Shown here: positions 57,223-64,000 of the stretch, piece by piece
Position numbering within the stretch: position 1 is the first letter of the stretch
How the letters are laid out: each line of letters starts with the position of its first letter
Source of the DNA: Streptomyces lydicus
Lineage (GTDB): Bacteria > Actinomycetota > Actinomycetes > Streptomycetales > Streptomycetaceae
Length of the DNA: 64,000 nucleotides
Assembly: GCF_004125265.1 (NCBI RefSeq)
Contig: NZ_RDTE01000003.1
Span: 5,084,001-5,148,000 of the forward strand
Direction: 5' to 3'
Translations under genes and position numbers: made by a program
Notes under the pieces: generated by a model
The model's input: the letters and a program-made list of their open reading frames with translations, nothing else
Database searches by the model: none
What the model was told of the DNA's origin: nothing

Positions 57223-57699
57223 TCAGTAGAGGTATTCCTCGATGGGCTGAAGGCGCACCGTACGCAGATTGGAAAATGCTTCGTGCATTCCTGTTCCTGC
57301 GTAGTAGGTGCCGGTATGGTGCAGGTAATACATCCGATTATTGGGGTCCATTACCACGAGCCCATTCTCGATTCTTTCCCATCCGATGGGAAACACTGGT
57401 TGTTGCGTATCGTCCATGGTTTCGGAGATCTGCTCGGCCTTATTGCTGCAGAATCTTGCGCAGGTGTTGAAGCGGTCCGTGTTCCCGGCGGCAGGGGAGA
57501 AGGGCACGTCCAAGAACCCGTACGAGCGCAAGAAGGCCTCTGCTTCCGGGAAGAGTCTGACCTGGCAACCGTGTGCTGCCAGGTCGGCAATGACGAACTC
57601 CGCCAATTCCCCGAGCCTTTCGGAGACGTCGCGATCGGGATGCCATCCCGCGTCGGTGAAGAGCTGATCTATCTCTTCCCGTGTCGGCGCGATCACCAT
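57223..57699 (-). CDS. SUKH-3 domain immunity-like protein
   Basis: Protein of 158 residues. AGWHPDRDV at 17-25, followed by a hydrophobic helix, FLRSYGFLDVPF and a C-terminal GWERIENGLVVMDPNNRMYYLHHTG-type segment match the SUKH-3 (Imm) family, whose members neutralise the toxin domains of polymorphic toxins. The gene is clearly less GC-rich than its surroundings (ATA, TTA-like and other rare-type codons, e.g. TATTCGAGG region), pointing to acquisition. No toxin gene, WXG100 or secretion gene is next to it. ATG 57699 with GAAGGG upstream. It lies alone between tuf and rpsJ. Confidence 0.78.
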   Translation of the reverse strand: MVIAPTREEIDQLFTDAGWHPDRDVSERLGELAEFVIADLAAHGCQVRLFPEAEAFLRSYGFLDVPFSPAAGNTDRFNTCARFCSNKAEQISETMDDTQQPVFPIGWERIENGLVVMDPNNRMYYLHHTGTYYAGTGMHEAFSNLRTVRLQPIEEYLY

Positions 57700-58371
57700 A
57701 TTCGAGGCCCTTCATGCTGTGGATCCGTGGTGCCTGTGCAGGCCTGCTGCCCGGCCTGGAGAATAGTGGTCCGAGAGTGCGGCAAGGAGGGTGTTTTCGG
57801 CGTGCTCATATTCCACTTCGCCGGTATCGGCGACCGGCCCCGCCGATCTCGACGAGGGGCAGAATCGATGGACCGCGGAGCACGGAAGCGTCACCGCCGG
57901 CCCGATGAGCCACCATCCGCTGCGCGCCGCCCACGGGCCGCCGGTGTGAAGCGAGTCAGGGTGGTGGCGGCCGAGGGAACACCCGCTCGGCCCGGCGGTC
58001 GGGTAGTGTCTCCCGCTTCAGTTGGCCAGTGCCGTGGCCTGTATGGCACACTGTCCAGGTTGCTCGGTTGAGTGCCGATGCTGCGCGCCTCCCGCCGGGA
58101 GGACTGGAAGCGAGTCCCAGGTATTCGTCGTCCCTTCTCAGGGTCGGAAATACGGGAATCTTCCGGGAAGCGTCAGCGGGGTGCCTCGGCCAGGCGCCCG
58201 GTGGGTGTCCTACCCCCACGCATTCCTTCCAGAGGGATCCTCCTTGTGGGGATTTACCGGAAGGGGCGCGACACGCCCGACCGCGGGGGTCGGAGGTAGG
58301 GCGGTGCTTCTCACGGAGCACAGCACGCCGGGTCCCAGAGCGTTTACGAGAGACAGGACTACGAAGTAGCC
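57700..58371. other. Region upstream of the S10 operon, no gene seen
   Basis: About 670 bases. The first 150 bases share the lower GC of the SUKH-3 gene. No ORF here shows family features. TTGGCC (58022-58027) followed by CACACT 19 bases on is the least bad promoter candidate for rpsJ; GACAGGACTACGAAG precedes the rpsJ ATG. The leader would be about 300 bases, long enough for the regulation known for S10 operons. Confidence 0.45.
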
Positions 58372-58680
58372 ATGGCGGGACAGAAGATCCGCATCCGGCT
58401 CAAGGCCTACGACCACGAGGTCATCGACTCCTCGGCGAAGAAGATCGTCGAGACGGTGACCCGTACTGGTGCGTCGGTCGCGGGCCCGGTGCCGCTGCCC
58501 ACTGAAAAGAACGTGTACTGCGTCATCAAGTCGCCGCACAAGTACAAGGACTCGCGCGAGCACTTCGAGATGCGCACGCACAAGCGCCTGATCGACATCC
58601 TCGACCCGACGCCCAAGACCGTTGACTCGCTGATGCGCCTGGACCTTCCGGCCGGCGTTGACATCGAGATCAAGCTCTGA
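58372..58680 (+). CDS. rpsJ: 30S ribosomal protein S10
   Basis: S10 of 102 residues (KIRIRLKAYDHEVID, TGASVAGPVPLPTEKN). It also acts with NusB in antitermination. First gene of the S10 operon; all following genes are spaced by 40 bases or less until rpsQ. Confidence 0.99.
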   Translation: MAGQKIRIRLKAYDHEVIDSSAKKIVETVTRTGASVAGPVPLPTEKNVYCVIKSPHKYKDSREHFEMRTHKRLIDILDPTPKTVDSLMRLDLPAGVDIEIKL

Positions 58681-58694
58681 GAGGCGCGGAAGAG

Positions 58695-59339
58695 ATGGCA
58701 AAGCAGATCAAGGGCATCCTGGGCGAGAAGCTCGGCATGACCCAGGTCTGGGACGAGAACAACCGTGTCGTCCCGGTGACCGTGGTGAAGGCCGGCCCCT
58801 GTGTCGTTACCCAGGTGCGCACCAATGACCAGGACGGTTACGACTCCGTCCAGATCGCCTTCGGCGAGATCGACCCGCGCAAGGTGAACAAGCCCCTCAA
58901 GGGCCACTTCGCGAAGGCCGACGTCACCCCCCGTCGTCACCTCGTCGAGGTCCGTACCGCCGACGCCGGCGAGTACACCCTCGGCCAGGAGCTGACCGCT
59001 GAGACCTTCGAGTCCGGCGTCAAGGTGGACGTGACCGGCAAGAGCAAGGGCAAGGGCTTCGCCGGTGTCATGAAGCGTCACGGCTTCCATGGCGGCAAGG
59101 CCTCCCACGGTGCCCACCGCGTGCACCGTAAGCCTGGCTCCATCGGTGGCTGCGCCACCCCGGGCCGCGTGTTCAAGGGCATGCGGATGGCCGGCCGTAT
59201 GGGCAATGAGCGGGTCACCACCCAGAACCTGACCGTCCATGCCGTTGACGCGGAGAAGGGCCTGCTGCTCATCAAGGGCGCAGTTCCTGGTCCGAACGGC
59301 GGCCTCGTCCTGGTCCGTACCGCGGCCAAGGGGGCCTGA
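58695..59339 (+). CDS. rplC: 50S ribosomal protein L3
   Basis: L3 of 214 residues, starting KGILGEKLGMTQVWDE; the long loop toward the peptidyl-transferase centre (HGFHGGKASHGAHRVHR, GSIGGCATPGRVFKG) is intact. ATG with GCGGAAGAG upstream, 14 bases from rpsJ. Confidence 0.99.
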   Translation: MAKQIKGILGEKLGMTQVWDENNRVVPVTVVKAGPCVVTQVRTNDQDGYDSVQIAFGEIDPRKVNKPLKGHFAKADVTPRRHLVEVRTADAGEYTLGQELTAETFESGVKVDVTGKSKGKGFAGVMKRHGFHGGKASHGAHRVHRKPGSIGGCATPGRVFKGMRMAGRMGNERVTTQNLTVHAVDAEKGLLLIKGAVPGPNGGLVLVRTAAKGA

Positions 59340-59347
59340 GGTAACCG

Positions 59348-59998
59348 ATGAGCACCATTGACATCCTTTCGCCGGCAGGCGACAAGGCCGGTAGCGTCGA
59401 GCTCCCCACGGAGATCTTCGACGCCAAGGTCAGCGTTCCGCTGATCCACCAGGTCGTTGTCGCGCAGCTGGCCGCGGCCCGTCAGGGCACGCACAAGACC
59501 AAGACTCGCGGCGAGGTCCGCGGCGGTGGCAAGAAGCCGTACCGCCAGAAGGGCACCGGCCGTGCGCGTCAGGGTTCGACCCGCGCGCCGCAGTTCGCCG
59601 GCGGTGGCATCGTCCACGGCCCCGTGCCGCGTGACTACAGCCAGCGGACCCCGAAGAAGATGAAGGTCGCCGCCCTGCGCGGTGCCCTCACCGACCGGGC
59701 CCGCAACAGCCGTATCCACGTCGTTTCCGGCGTGGTCGAGGGCGACATCTCCACCAAGGCCGCCAAGACTCTCCTCGGCAAGGTCAGCGAGCGCAAGAAC
59801 GTGCTCCTGGTCGCCGAGCGCAGCGACGAGGCCGCGTGGCTGTCCGCCCGCAACCTGCCCCAGGTTCACATCCTGGAGCCGGGCCAGCTGAACACGTACG
59901 ACGTGCTCGTCTCCGACGACGTGGTCTTCACCAAGGCCGCTTTCGAGTCCTTCGTGTCTGGCCCCAAGGCCGCTGAGACCGAAGGGAGCGACGCCTGA
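59348..59998 (+). CDS. rplD: 50S ribosomal protein L4
   Basis: L4 of 216 residues with the loop that lines the exit tunnel (GEVRGGGKKPYRQKGTGRAR) and macrolide-sensitive type residues there. L4 represses the S10 operon in enterobacteria; whether it does so here is unknown. Its stop overlaps the ATG of rplW by one base. Confidence 0.99.
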   Translation: MSTIDILSPAGDKAGSVELPTEIFDAKVSVPLIHQVVVAQLAAARQGTHKTKTRGEVRGGGKKPYRQKGTGRARQGSTRAPQFAGGGIVHGPVPRDYSQRTPKKMKVAALRGALTDRARNSRIHVVSGVVEGDISTKAAKTLLGKVSERKNVLLVAERSDEAAWLSARNLPQVHILEPGQLNTYDVLVSDDVVFTKAAFESFVSGPKAAETEGSDA

Positions 59999-60321
59999 TG
60001 ACTGAGGCCGTCGTCACCAGCAAGAACTTCTCGGACCCGCGTGACGTGCTCGTCAAGCCGGTTGTCTCGGAGAAGAGCTACGCCCTGCTGGACGAGAACA
60101 AGTACACGTTCATCGTCGCGCCGGGCTCGAACAAGACCCAGATCAAGCAGGCCGTCGAGGCGGTCTTCTCGGTCAAGGTCACCGGGGTCAACACGATCAA
60201 CCGGCAGGGCAAGCGCAAGCGCACCCGCACCGGTTACGGCAAGCGTGCGAACACCAAGCGCGCCATCGTGACCCTCGCCGAGGGCGACCGTATCGACATC
60301 TTCGGCGGCCCGGTCTCCTAA
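59998..60321 (+). CDS. rplW: 50S ribosomal protein L23
   Basis: L23 of 107 residues (VLVKPVVSEKSYALLDENKY, NRQGKRKRTR). It forms the docking site for trigger factor and SRP at the tunnel exit. Coupled to rplD by a one-base overlap. Confidence 0.98.
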   Translation: MTEAVVTSKNFSDPRDVLVKPVVSEKSYALLDENKYTFIVAPGSNKTQIKQAVEAVFSVKVTGVNTINRQGKRKRTRTGYGKRANTKRAIVTLAEGDRIDIFGGPVS

Positions 60322-60360
60322 CGGAGTCCGAGTCGTCCGGAATCGGACGAGGACTGAGAA

Positions 60361-61197
60361 ATGGGTATCCGCAAGTACAAGCCGACGACCCCGGGCCGTC
60401 GTGGCTCCAGCGTCGCCGACTTTGTCGAGATCACGCGGTCCACGCCGGAGAAGTCGCTGGTCCGCCCGCTGCACAGCAAGGGCGGCCGTAACAACGCCGG
60501 TCGTGTGACCGTTCGCCACCAGGGCGGTGGCCACAAGCGCGCCTACCGAGTGATCGACTTCCGTCGTCACGACAAGGACGGCGTGCCGGCCAAGGTCGCG
60601 CACATCGAGTACGACCCGAACCGCACCGCGCGCATCGCGCTCCTGCACTACGCAGACGGCGAGAAGCGCTACATCATCGCGCCCCGTGGCCTGGTCCAGG
60701 GTGCTCGGATTGAGAACGGCGCTGGCGCCGACATCAAGCCGGGCAACAACCTGCCGCTGCGTCACATCCCCGTGGGTACGACGATCCACGCGATCGAGCT
60801 GCGTCCGGGCGGCGGTGCGAAGTTCGCCCGCTCGGCCGGTGCCTCCGTGCAGCTGCTGGCGAAGGAGGGCCGCATGGCTCACCTTCGTATGCCGTCCGGT
60901 GAGATCCGCCTGGTCGACGTGCGCTGCCGCGCCACCGTCGGCGAGGTCGGCAACGCCGAGCAGTCGAACATCAACTGGGGTAAGGCCGGCCGCATGCGCT
61001 GGAAGGGCGTCCGCCCGACCGTGCGTGGTGTCGTGATGAACCCCGTCGACCACCCGCACGGTGGTGGTGAAGGCAAGACTTCCGGTGGTCGCCACCCGGT
61101 CTCGCCGTGGGGTCAGAAGGAGGGTCGTACTCGTTCGCCGAAGAAGGCGAGCAACAAGTACATCGTCCGCCGCCGCAAGACGAACAAGAAGCGCTAG
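60361..61197 (+). CDS. rplB: 50S ribosomal protein L2
   Basis: L2 of 278 residues (MGIRKYKPTTPGRRG; NPVDHPHGGGEGK near the peptidyl-transferase centre; KASNKYIVRRRK). ATG. The 39-base gap after rplW contains GGACGAGGACTGAG as ribosome binding site and a small GTCCG/CGGAC dyad. Confidence 0.99.
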   Translation: MGIRKYKPTTPGRRGSSVADFVEITRSTPEKSLVRPLHSKGGRNNAGRVTVRHQGGGHKRAYRVIDFRRHDKDGVPAKVAHIEYDPNRTARIALLHYADGEKRYIIAPRGLVQGARIENGAGADIKPGNNLPLRHIPVGTTIHAIELRPGGGAKFARSAGASVQLLAKEGRMAHLRMPSGEIRLVDVRCRATVGEVGNAEQSNINWGKAGRMRWKGVRPTVRGVVMNPVDHPHGGGEGKTSGGRHPVSPWGQKEGRTRSPKKASNKYIVRRRKTNKKR

Positions 61198-61209
61198 GAG
61201 CGGGTTTAG

Positions 61210-61491
61210 ATGCCGCGCAGTCTCAAGAAGGGGCCCTTCGTCGACGACCACCTTTCCAAGAAGGTGGATGTTCAGAACGATGCCGGCACCAAGAACGTCA
61301 TCAAGACCTGGTCCCGCCGCTCCATGATCGTCCCGGCCATGCTCGGCCACACGATCGCGGTGCACGACGGCCGCAAGCACGTCCCGGTGTTCGTCACCGA
61401 GTCGATGGTCGGCCACAAGCTCGGCGAGTTTGCGCCGACCCGCACCTTCCGCGGCCACGAGAAGGACGACCGCAAGTCGCGGCGTCGTTGA
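61210..61491 (+). CDS. rpsS: 30S ribosomal protein S19
   Basis: S19 of 93 residues (MPRSLKKGPFVDDHL, GHKLGEFAPTRTF). Binds 16S rRNA in the 30S head with S13. ATG 12 bases after rplB. Confidence 0.99.
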   Translation: MPRSLKKGPFVDDHLSKKVDVQNDAGTKNVIKTWSRRSMIVPAMLGHTIAVHDGRKHVPVFVTESMVGHKLGEFAPTRTFRGHEKDDRKSRRR

Positions 61492-61534
61492 TCGGCGGAG
61501 TGCGAAGACTATGACTGACACCGAAGGGACAACC

Positions 61535-61882
61535 ATGGAAGCCAGGGCCCAGGCGCGGTACATCCGCGTCACGCCCATGAAGGCCCGCCGCGTGGTGGAC
61601 CTTATCCGTGGCATGAATGCCACGGAGGCTCAGGCGGTCCTGCGTTTCGCCCCGCAGGCCGCGAGCGTGCCGGTGGGCAAGGTGCTGGACAGCGCCATTG
61701 CCAACGCCGCGCACAACTACGACCACACCGACGCCGGCAGCCTCGTCATCTCCGAGGCATACGTCGACGAGGGCCCGACCCTGAAGCGGTTCCGTCCGCG
61801 CGCCCAGGGCCGTGCCTACCGGATCCGCAAGCGGACCAGCCACATCACCGTGGTCGTCAGCAGCAAGGAAGGAACCCGGTAA
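61535..61882 (+). CDS. rplV: 50S ribosomal protein L22
   Basis: L22 of 115 residues from ATG 61535 (GAAGGGAC upstream); an in-frame ATG at 61511 would add eight residues (MTDTEGTT). ARYIRVTPMKARRVVDLIRG and the tunnel hairpin (RFRPRAQGRAYRIRKRTSH) are standard. The stop TAA shares its last base with the rpsC ATG. Confidence 0.98.
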   Translation: MEARAQARYIRVTPMKARRVVDLIRGMNATEAQAVLRFAPQAASVPVGKVLDSAIANAAHNYDHTDAGSLVISEAYVDEGPTLKRFRPRAQGRAYRIRKRTSHITVVVSSKEGTR

Positions 61883-62709
61883 TGGGCCAGAAGGTTAACC
61901 CGCACGGGTTCCGGCTCGGCATCACCACCGACTTCAAGTCGCGTTGGTACGCCGACAAGCTGTACAAGGACTACGTCAAGGAAGACGTCGCCATTCGTCG
62001 CATGATGACGAAGGGCATGGAGCGCGCCGGTATCTCCAAGGTGGAGATCGAGCGCACCCGTGAGCGCGTCCGCGTTGACATCCACACCGCTCGTCCGGGC
62101 ATCGTCATCGGCCGCCGCGGCGCCGAGGCCGACCGCATCCGCGGCGAGCTGGAGAAGCTGACCGGCAAGCAGGTCCAGCTGAACATCCTCGAGGTCAAGA
62201 ACCCCGAGACCGATGCTCAGCTGGTGGCCCAGGCCGTCGCCGAGCAGCTGTCCTCCCGCGTCTCCTTCCGTCGCGCCATGCGTAAGAGCATGCAGTCGAC
62301 GATGAAGGCCGGCGCCAAGGGCATCAAGATCCAGTGTGGTGGCCGTCTCGGCGGTGCCGAGATGTCCCGCTCGGAGTTCTACCGCGAGGGCCGTGTGCCC
62401 CTGCACACGCTCCGTGCGAACGTCGACTACGGCTTCTTCGAGGCCAAGACCACCTTCGGCCGCATCGGCGTGAAGGTCTGGATCTACAAGGGCGACGTCA
62501 AGAACATCGCCGAGGTGCGTGCCGAGAACGCTGCCGCCCGTGCGGGTAACCGCCCGGCCCGCGGTGGCGGCAACGACCGCCCGCGCCGCGGTGGCGAGCG
62601 TGGCGGCCGCGGTGGCCGCAAGCCGCAGCAGCAGAGCGCCGCTGCCGAGGCCCCCAAGGCCGAGGCCGCAGCCGCTGCTCCGGCGGAGACCCCCGGAACG
62701 GAGGCCTGA
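61882..62709 (+). CDS. rpsC: 30S ribosomal protein S3
   Basis: S3 of 275 residues: MGQKVNPHGFRLGI, a KH domain (VIGRRGAEADRIRGEL) and the conserved YGFFEAKTTFGRIGVKVWIYKG. The last 55 residues are an Arg/Gly then Ala/Glu-rich tail, common in actinobacterial S3. Part of the mRNA entry helicase site. Coupled to rplV. Confidence 0.99.
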   Translation: MGQKVNPHGFRLGITTDFKSRWYADKLYKDYVKEDVAIRRMMTKGMERAGISKVEIERTRERVRVDIHTARPGIVIGRRGAEADRIRGELEKLTGKQVQLNILEVKNPETDAQLVAQAVAEQLSSRVSFRRAMRKSMQSTMKAGAKGIKIQCGGRLGGAEMSRSEFYREGRVPLHTLRANVDYGFFEAKTTFGRIGVKVWIYKGDVKNIAEVRAENAAARAGNRPARGGGNDRPRRGGERGGRGGRKPQQQSAAAEAPKAEAAAAAPAETPGTEA

Positions 62710-62714
62710 CCGAC

Positions 62715-63134
62715 ATGCTGATCCCTCGCAGGGTCAAGCACCGCAAGCAGCACCACCCGAAGCGCAGCGGTATGGCCAAGGGTGGCACCGAGCTGGCCTT
62801 CGGTGAGTACGGCATCCAGGCCGTCACCCCGGCTTACGTGACGAACCGTCAGATCGAGTCCGCTCGTATCGCGATGACCCGTCACATCAAGCGTGGCGGC
62901 AAGGTCTGGATCAACATTTACCCGGACCGCCCGCTCACGAAGAAGCCGGCCGAAACCCGCATGGGTTCCGGTAAGGGTTCTCCGGAGTGGTGGGTCGCGA
63001 ACGTCAAGCCCGGTCGGGTGATGTTCGAGCTGTCCTTCCCGAACGAAAAGGTTGCCAAGGAGGCGCTGACCCGCGCCGCCCACAAGCTTCCGATGAAGTG
63101 CCGCATCGTGCGGCGCGAGGCAGGTGAGTCGTGA
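62715..63134 (+). CDS. rplP: 50S ribosomal protein L16
   Basis: L16 of 139 residues (LIPRRVKHRKQHHPKRSG, MGSGKGSPEWWVANVKPG). Needed for tRNA placement in the A and P sites. ATG five bases after rpsC; its stop overlaps the region where rpmC begins. Confidence 0.99.
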   Translation: MLIPRRVKHRKQHHPKRSGMAKGGTELAFGEYGIQAVTPAYVTNRQIESARIAMTRHIKRGGKVWINIYPDRPLTKKPAETRMGSGKGSPEWWVANVKPGRVMFELSFPNEKVAKEALTRAAHKLPMKCRIVRREAGES

Positions 63135-63358
63135 TGGCGGCCGGTACCAAGGCGACCGAGCTGCGCGAGCTGAATGACGAGGACCTCGTCGGCAAGCTTC
63201 GTGAGGCCAAGGAGGAGCTGTTCAACCTCCGCTTCCAGGCGGCGACCGGACAGCTCGAGAACCACGGTCGGCTCAAGTCCGTCCGTAAGGACATCGCCCG
63301 GATCTACACCCTGATGCGTGAGCGCGAGCTGGGCATCGAGACGGTGGAGAGCGCCTGA
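63134..63358 (+). CDS. rpmC: 50S ribosomal protein L29
   Basis: L29 of 74 residues from ATG 63134, which matches the known Streptomyces length; the GTG one codon upstream is an alternative. LREAKEELFNLRFQAATGQLE is typical. A helical hairpin near the tunnel exit. Overlaps rplP and rpsQ by one base each. Confidence 0.98.
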   Translation: MAAGTKATELRELNDEDLVGKLREAKEELFNLRFQAATGQLENHGRLKSVRKDIARIYTLMRERELGIETVESA

Positions 63359-63639
63359 TGAGCGAGAAGAATGTGACTGAGACGAACGAGCGCGGTTTCC
63401 GCAAGACCCGTGAGGGTCTCGTCGTCAGCGACAAGATGGACAAGACCGTCGTCGTCGCTGTCGAGGACCGTGTCAAGCACGCGCTGTACGGCAAGGTCAT
63501 CCGCCGTACCAACAAGCTCAAGGCGCACGACGAGCAGAACGCTGCCGGTGTCGGCGACCGCGTCCTCCTGATGGAGACCCGGCCGCTGTCCGCCACCAAG
63601 CGCTGGCGCATCGTCGAGATCCTCGAGAAGGCCAAGTAA
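63358..63639 (+). CDS. rpsQ: 30S ribosomal protein S17
   Basis: S17 of 93 residues (RKTREGLVVSDKMDKTVVVA, HDEQNAAGVGDRVLLMETRPLS). OB-fold primary 16S-binding protein. In E. coli it is the last gene of the S10 operon; here a 107-base gap with strong hairpins follows. Confidence 0.99.
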   Translation: MSEKNVTETNERGFRKTREGLVVSDKMDKTVVVAVEDRVKHALYGKVIRRTNKLKAHDEQNAAGVGDRVLLMETRPLSATKRWRIVEILEKAK

Positions 63640-63644
63640 TCCCT

Positions 63645-63718
63645 CCTAGGGGGACCCCCTAGGAACAGTTCCGCCAGGCTCGGCAGGGGCTTCGTCTCGT
63701 ACGAGGCGGCCCCTGCCG
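63645..63718 (+). terminator. Two hairpins between rpsQ and rplN
   Basis: First, CCTAGGGGG-A-CCCCCTAGG (63645-63663) is a perfect 9-base dyad. Second, CGGCAGGGGC pairs with GCCCCTGCCG (63681-63690 and 63709-63718) and encloses a further six pairs with loop GTAC. Together they make the largest structured gap in the operon and may be an internal terminator, attenuator or mRNA-processing site at the S10/spc border. Confidence 0.55.
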
Positions 63719-63746
63719 GGAACCGGCAGACACACAGGAGATAGAC

Positions 63747-64000
63747 GTGATCCAGCAGGAGTCGCGACTTCGGGTCGCCGACAACACTGGTGCGAAGGAG
63801 ATCCTTTGCATCCGTGTTCTCGGTGGTTCCGGTCGCCGCTACGCGGGCATCGGTGACGTCATCGTTGCCACCGTGAAGGATGCGATCCCCGGTGGCAACG
63901 TGAAGAAGGGTGACGTCATCAAGGCGGTCATCGTTCGGACCGTCAAGGAGCGCCGCCGTCCCGACGGCTCGTACATCCGCTTCGACGAGAACGCGGCCGT
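63747..64000 (+). CDS. rplN: 50S ribosomal protein L14 (3' truncated by the window)
   Basis: The first 84 residues of L14, GTG start with CAGGAGATAG upstream. MIQQESRLRVADNTGAKEIL and RYAGIGDVIVATVKDAIPGG are diagnostic. Normal length is 122, so about 38 residues lie outside. In E. coli it opens the spc operon. Confidence 0.97.
   Translation, partial: MIQQESRLRVADNTGAKEILCIRVLGGSGRRYAGIGDVIVATVKDAIPGGNVKKGDVIKAVIVRTVKERRRPDGSYIRFDENAA

Noticed and set aside
57061..58071. Open frame from the end of tuf across the SUKH-3 gene
   Set aside because: Overlaps the tuf terminator and lies antisense to the better supported SUKH-3 gene; no motifs.

Overview
The window is chromosomal DNA of a high-GC actinobacterium, almost certainly a Streptomyces. 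The evidence is very strong G/C bias at third codon positions, frequent GTG and TTG starts, ATGA-type overlaps, a futile search for AT-rich islands apart from one small gene, and a gene order that, as far as I recall, follows Streptomyces coelicolor from about SCO4583 to SCO4714 with some segments missing. No IS element, prophage, CRISPR array or rRNA gene is visible.

Left part (1-17.2 kb): the end of an FAD oxidoreductase, a long-chain polyprenyl diphosphate synthase, a LolA-like exported protein with an ABC ATPase/permease pair, a RarD transporter on the minus strand, the minus-strand 2-oxoacid:ferredoxin oxidoreductase korAB, a NarL-type response regulator with two tandem paralogous sensor kinases, and a plus-strand pair made of an 11-helix EccD-like membrane protein and a MinD/EspI-like ATPase.

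Middle (17.5-38.4 kb): a tightly overlapping second complex I cluster, nuoA-B-C-H-I-J-K-L-M-N, lacking nuoD, nuoE, nuoF and nuoG. It is followed by htpX, yccF and yajQ homologues, an intact tRNA-Tyr (the SLP1-type integration locus, here unoccupied), an SDR-like protein, a cytosine-deaminase-like protein that has lost key residues, tRNA-Thr and tRNA-Met, rpmG, two MaoC/HadAB-like dehydratases, murB, an adenosine-deaminase-family gene, an aspartate aminotransferase and tRNA-Trp.

Right part (38.5-64 kb): the core translation and transcription block secE-nusG, rplK-rplA, a lipoprotein, rplJ-rplL (with an attenuator-like leader), rpoB-rpoC, a DUF1707/DUF4190 protein, rpsL-rpsG-fusA-tuf, a lone SUKH-3 immunity-like gene, then the S10 operon rpsJ-rplC-rplD-rplW-rplB-rpsS-rplV-rpsC-rplP-rpmC-rpsQ and the start of rplN. 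Most units end in long GC-rich hairpins, and good vegetative-type promoters precede rpoB, rpsL and tRNA-Thr.

Functional links: the polyprenyl synthase (probable menaquinone side chain), korAB (reduced ferredoxin) and the NADH-module-less complex I together suggest a ferredoxin- or quinone-linked respiratory branch. That link is inferred from gene content and neighbourhood and is not shown by the sequence itself. The least explained items are this truncated complex I, the EccD-like/MinD-like pair, the degenerate amidohydrolase, the lone SUKH-3 gene and a dyad in front of htpX.
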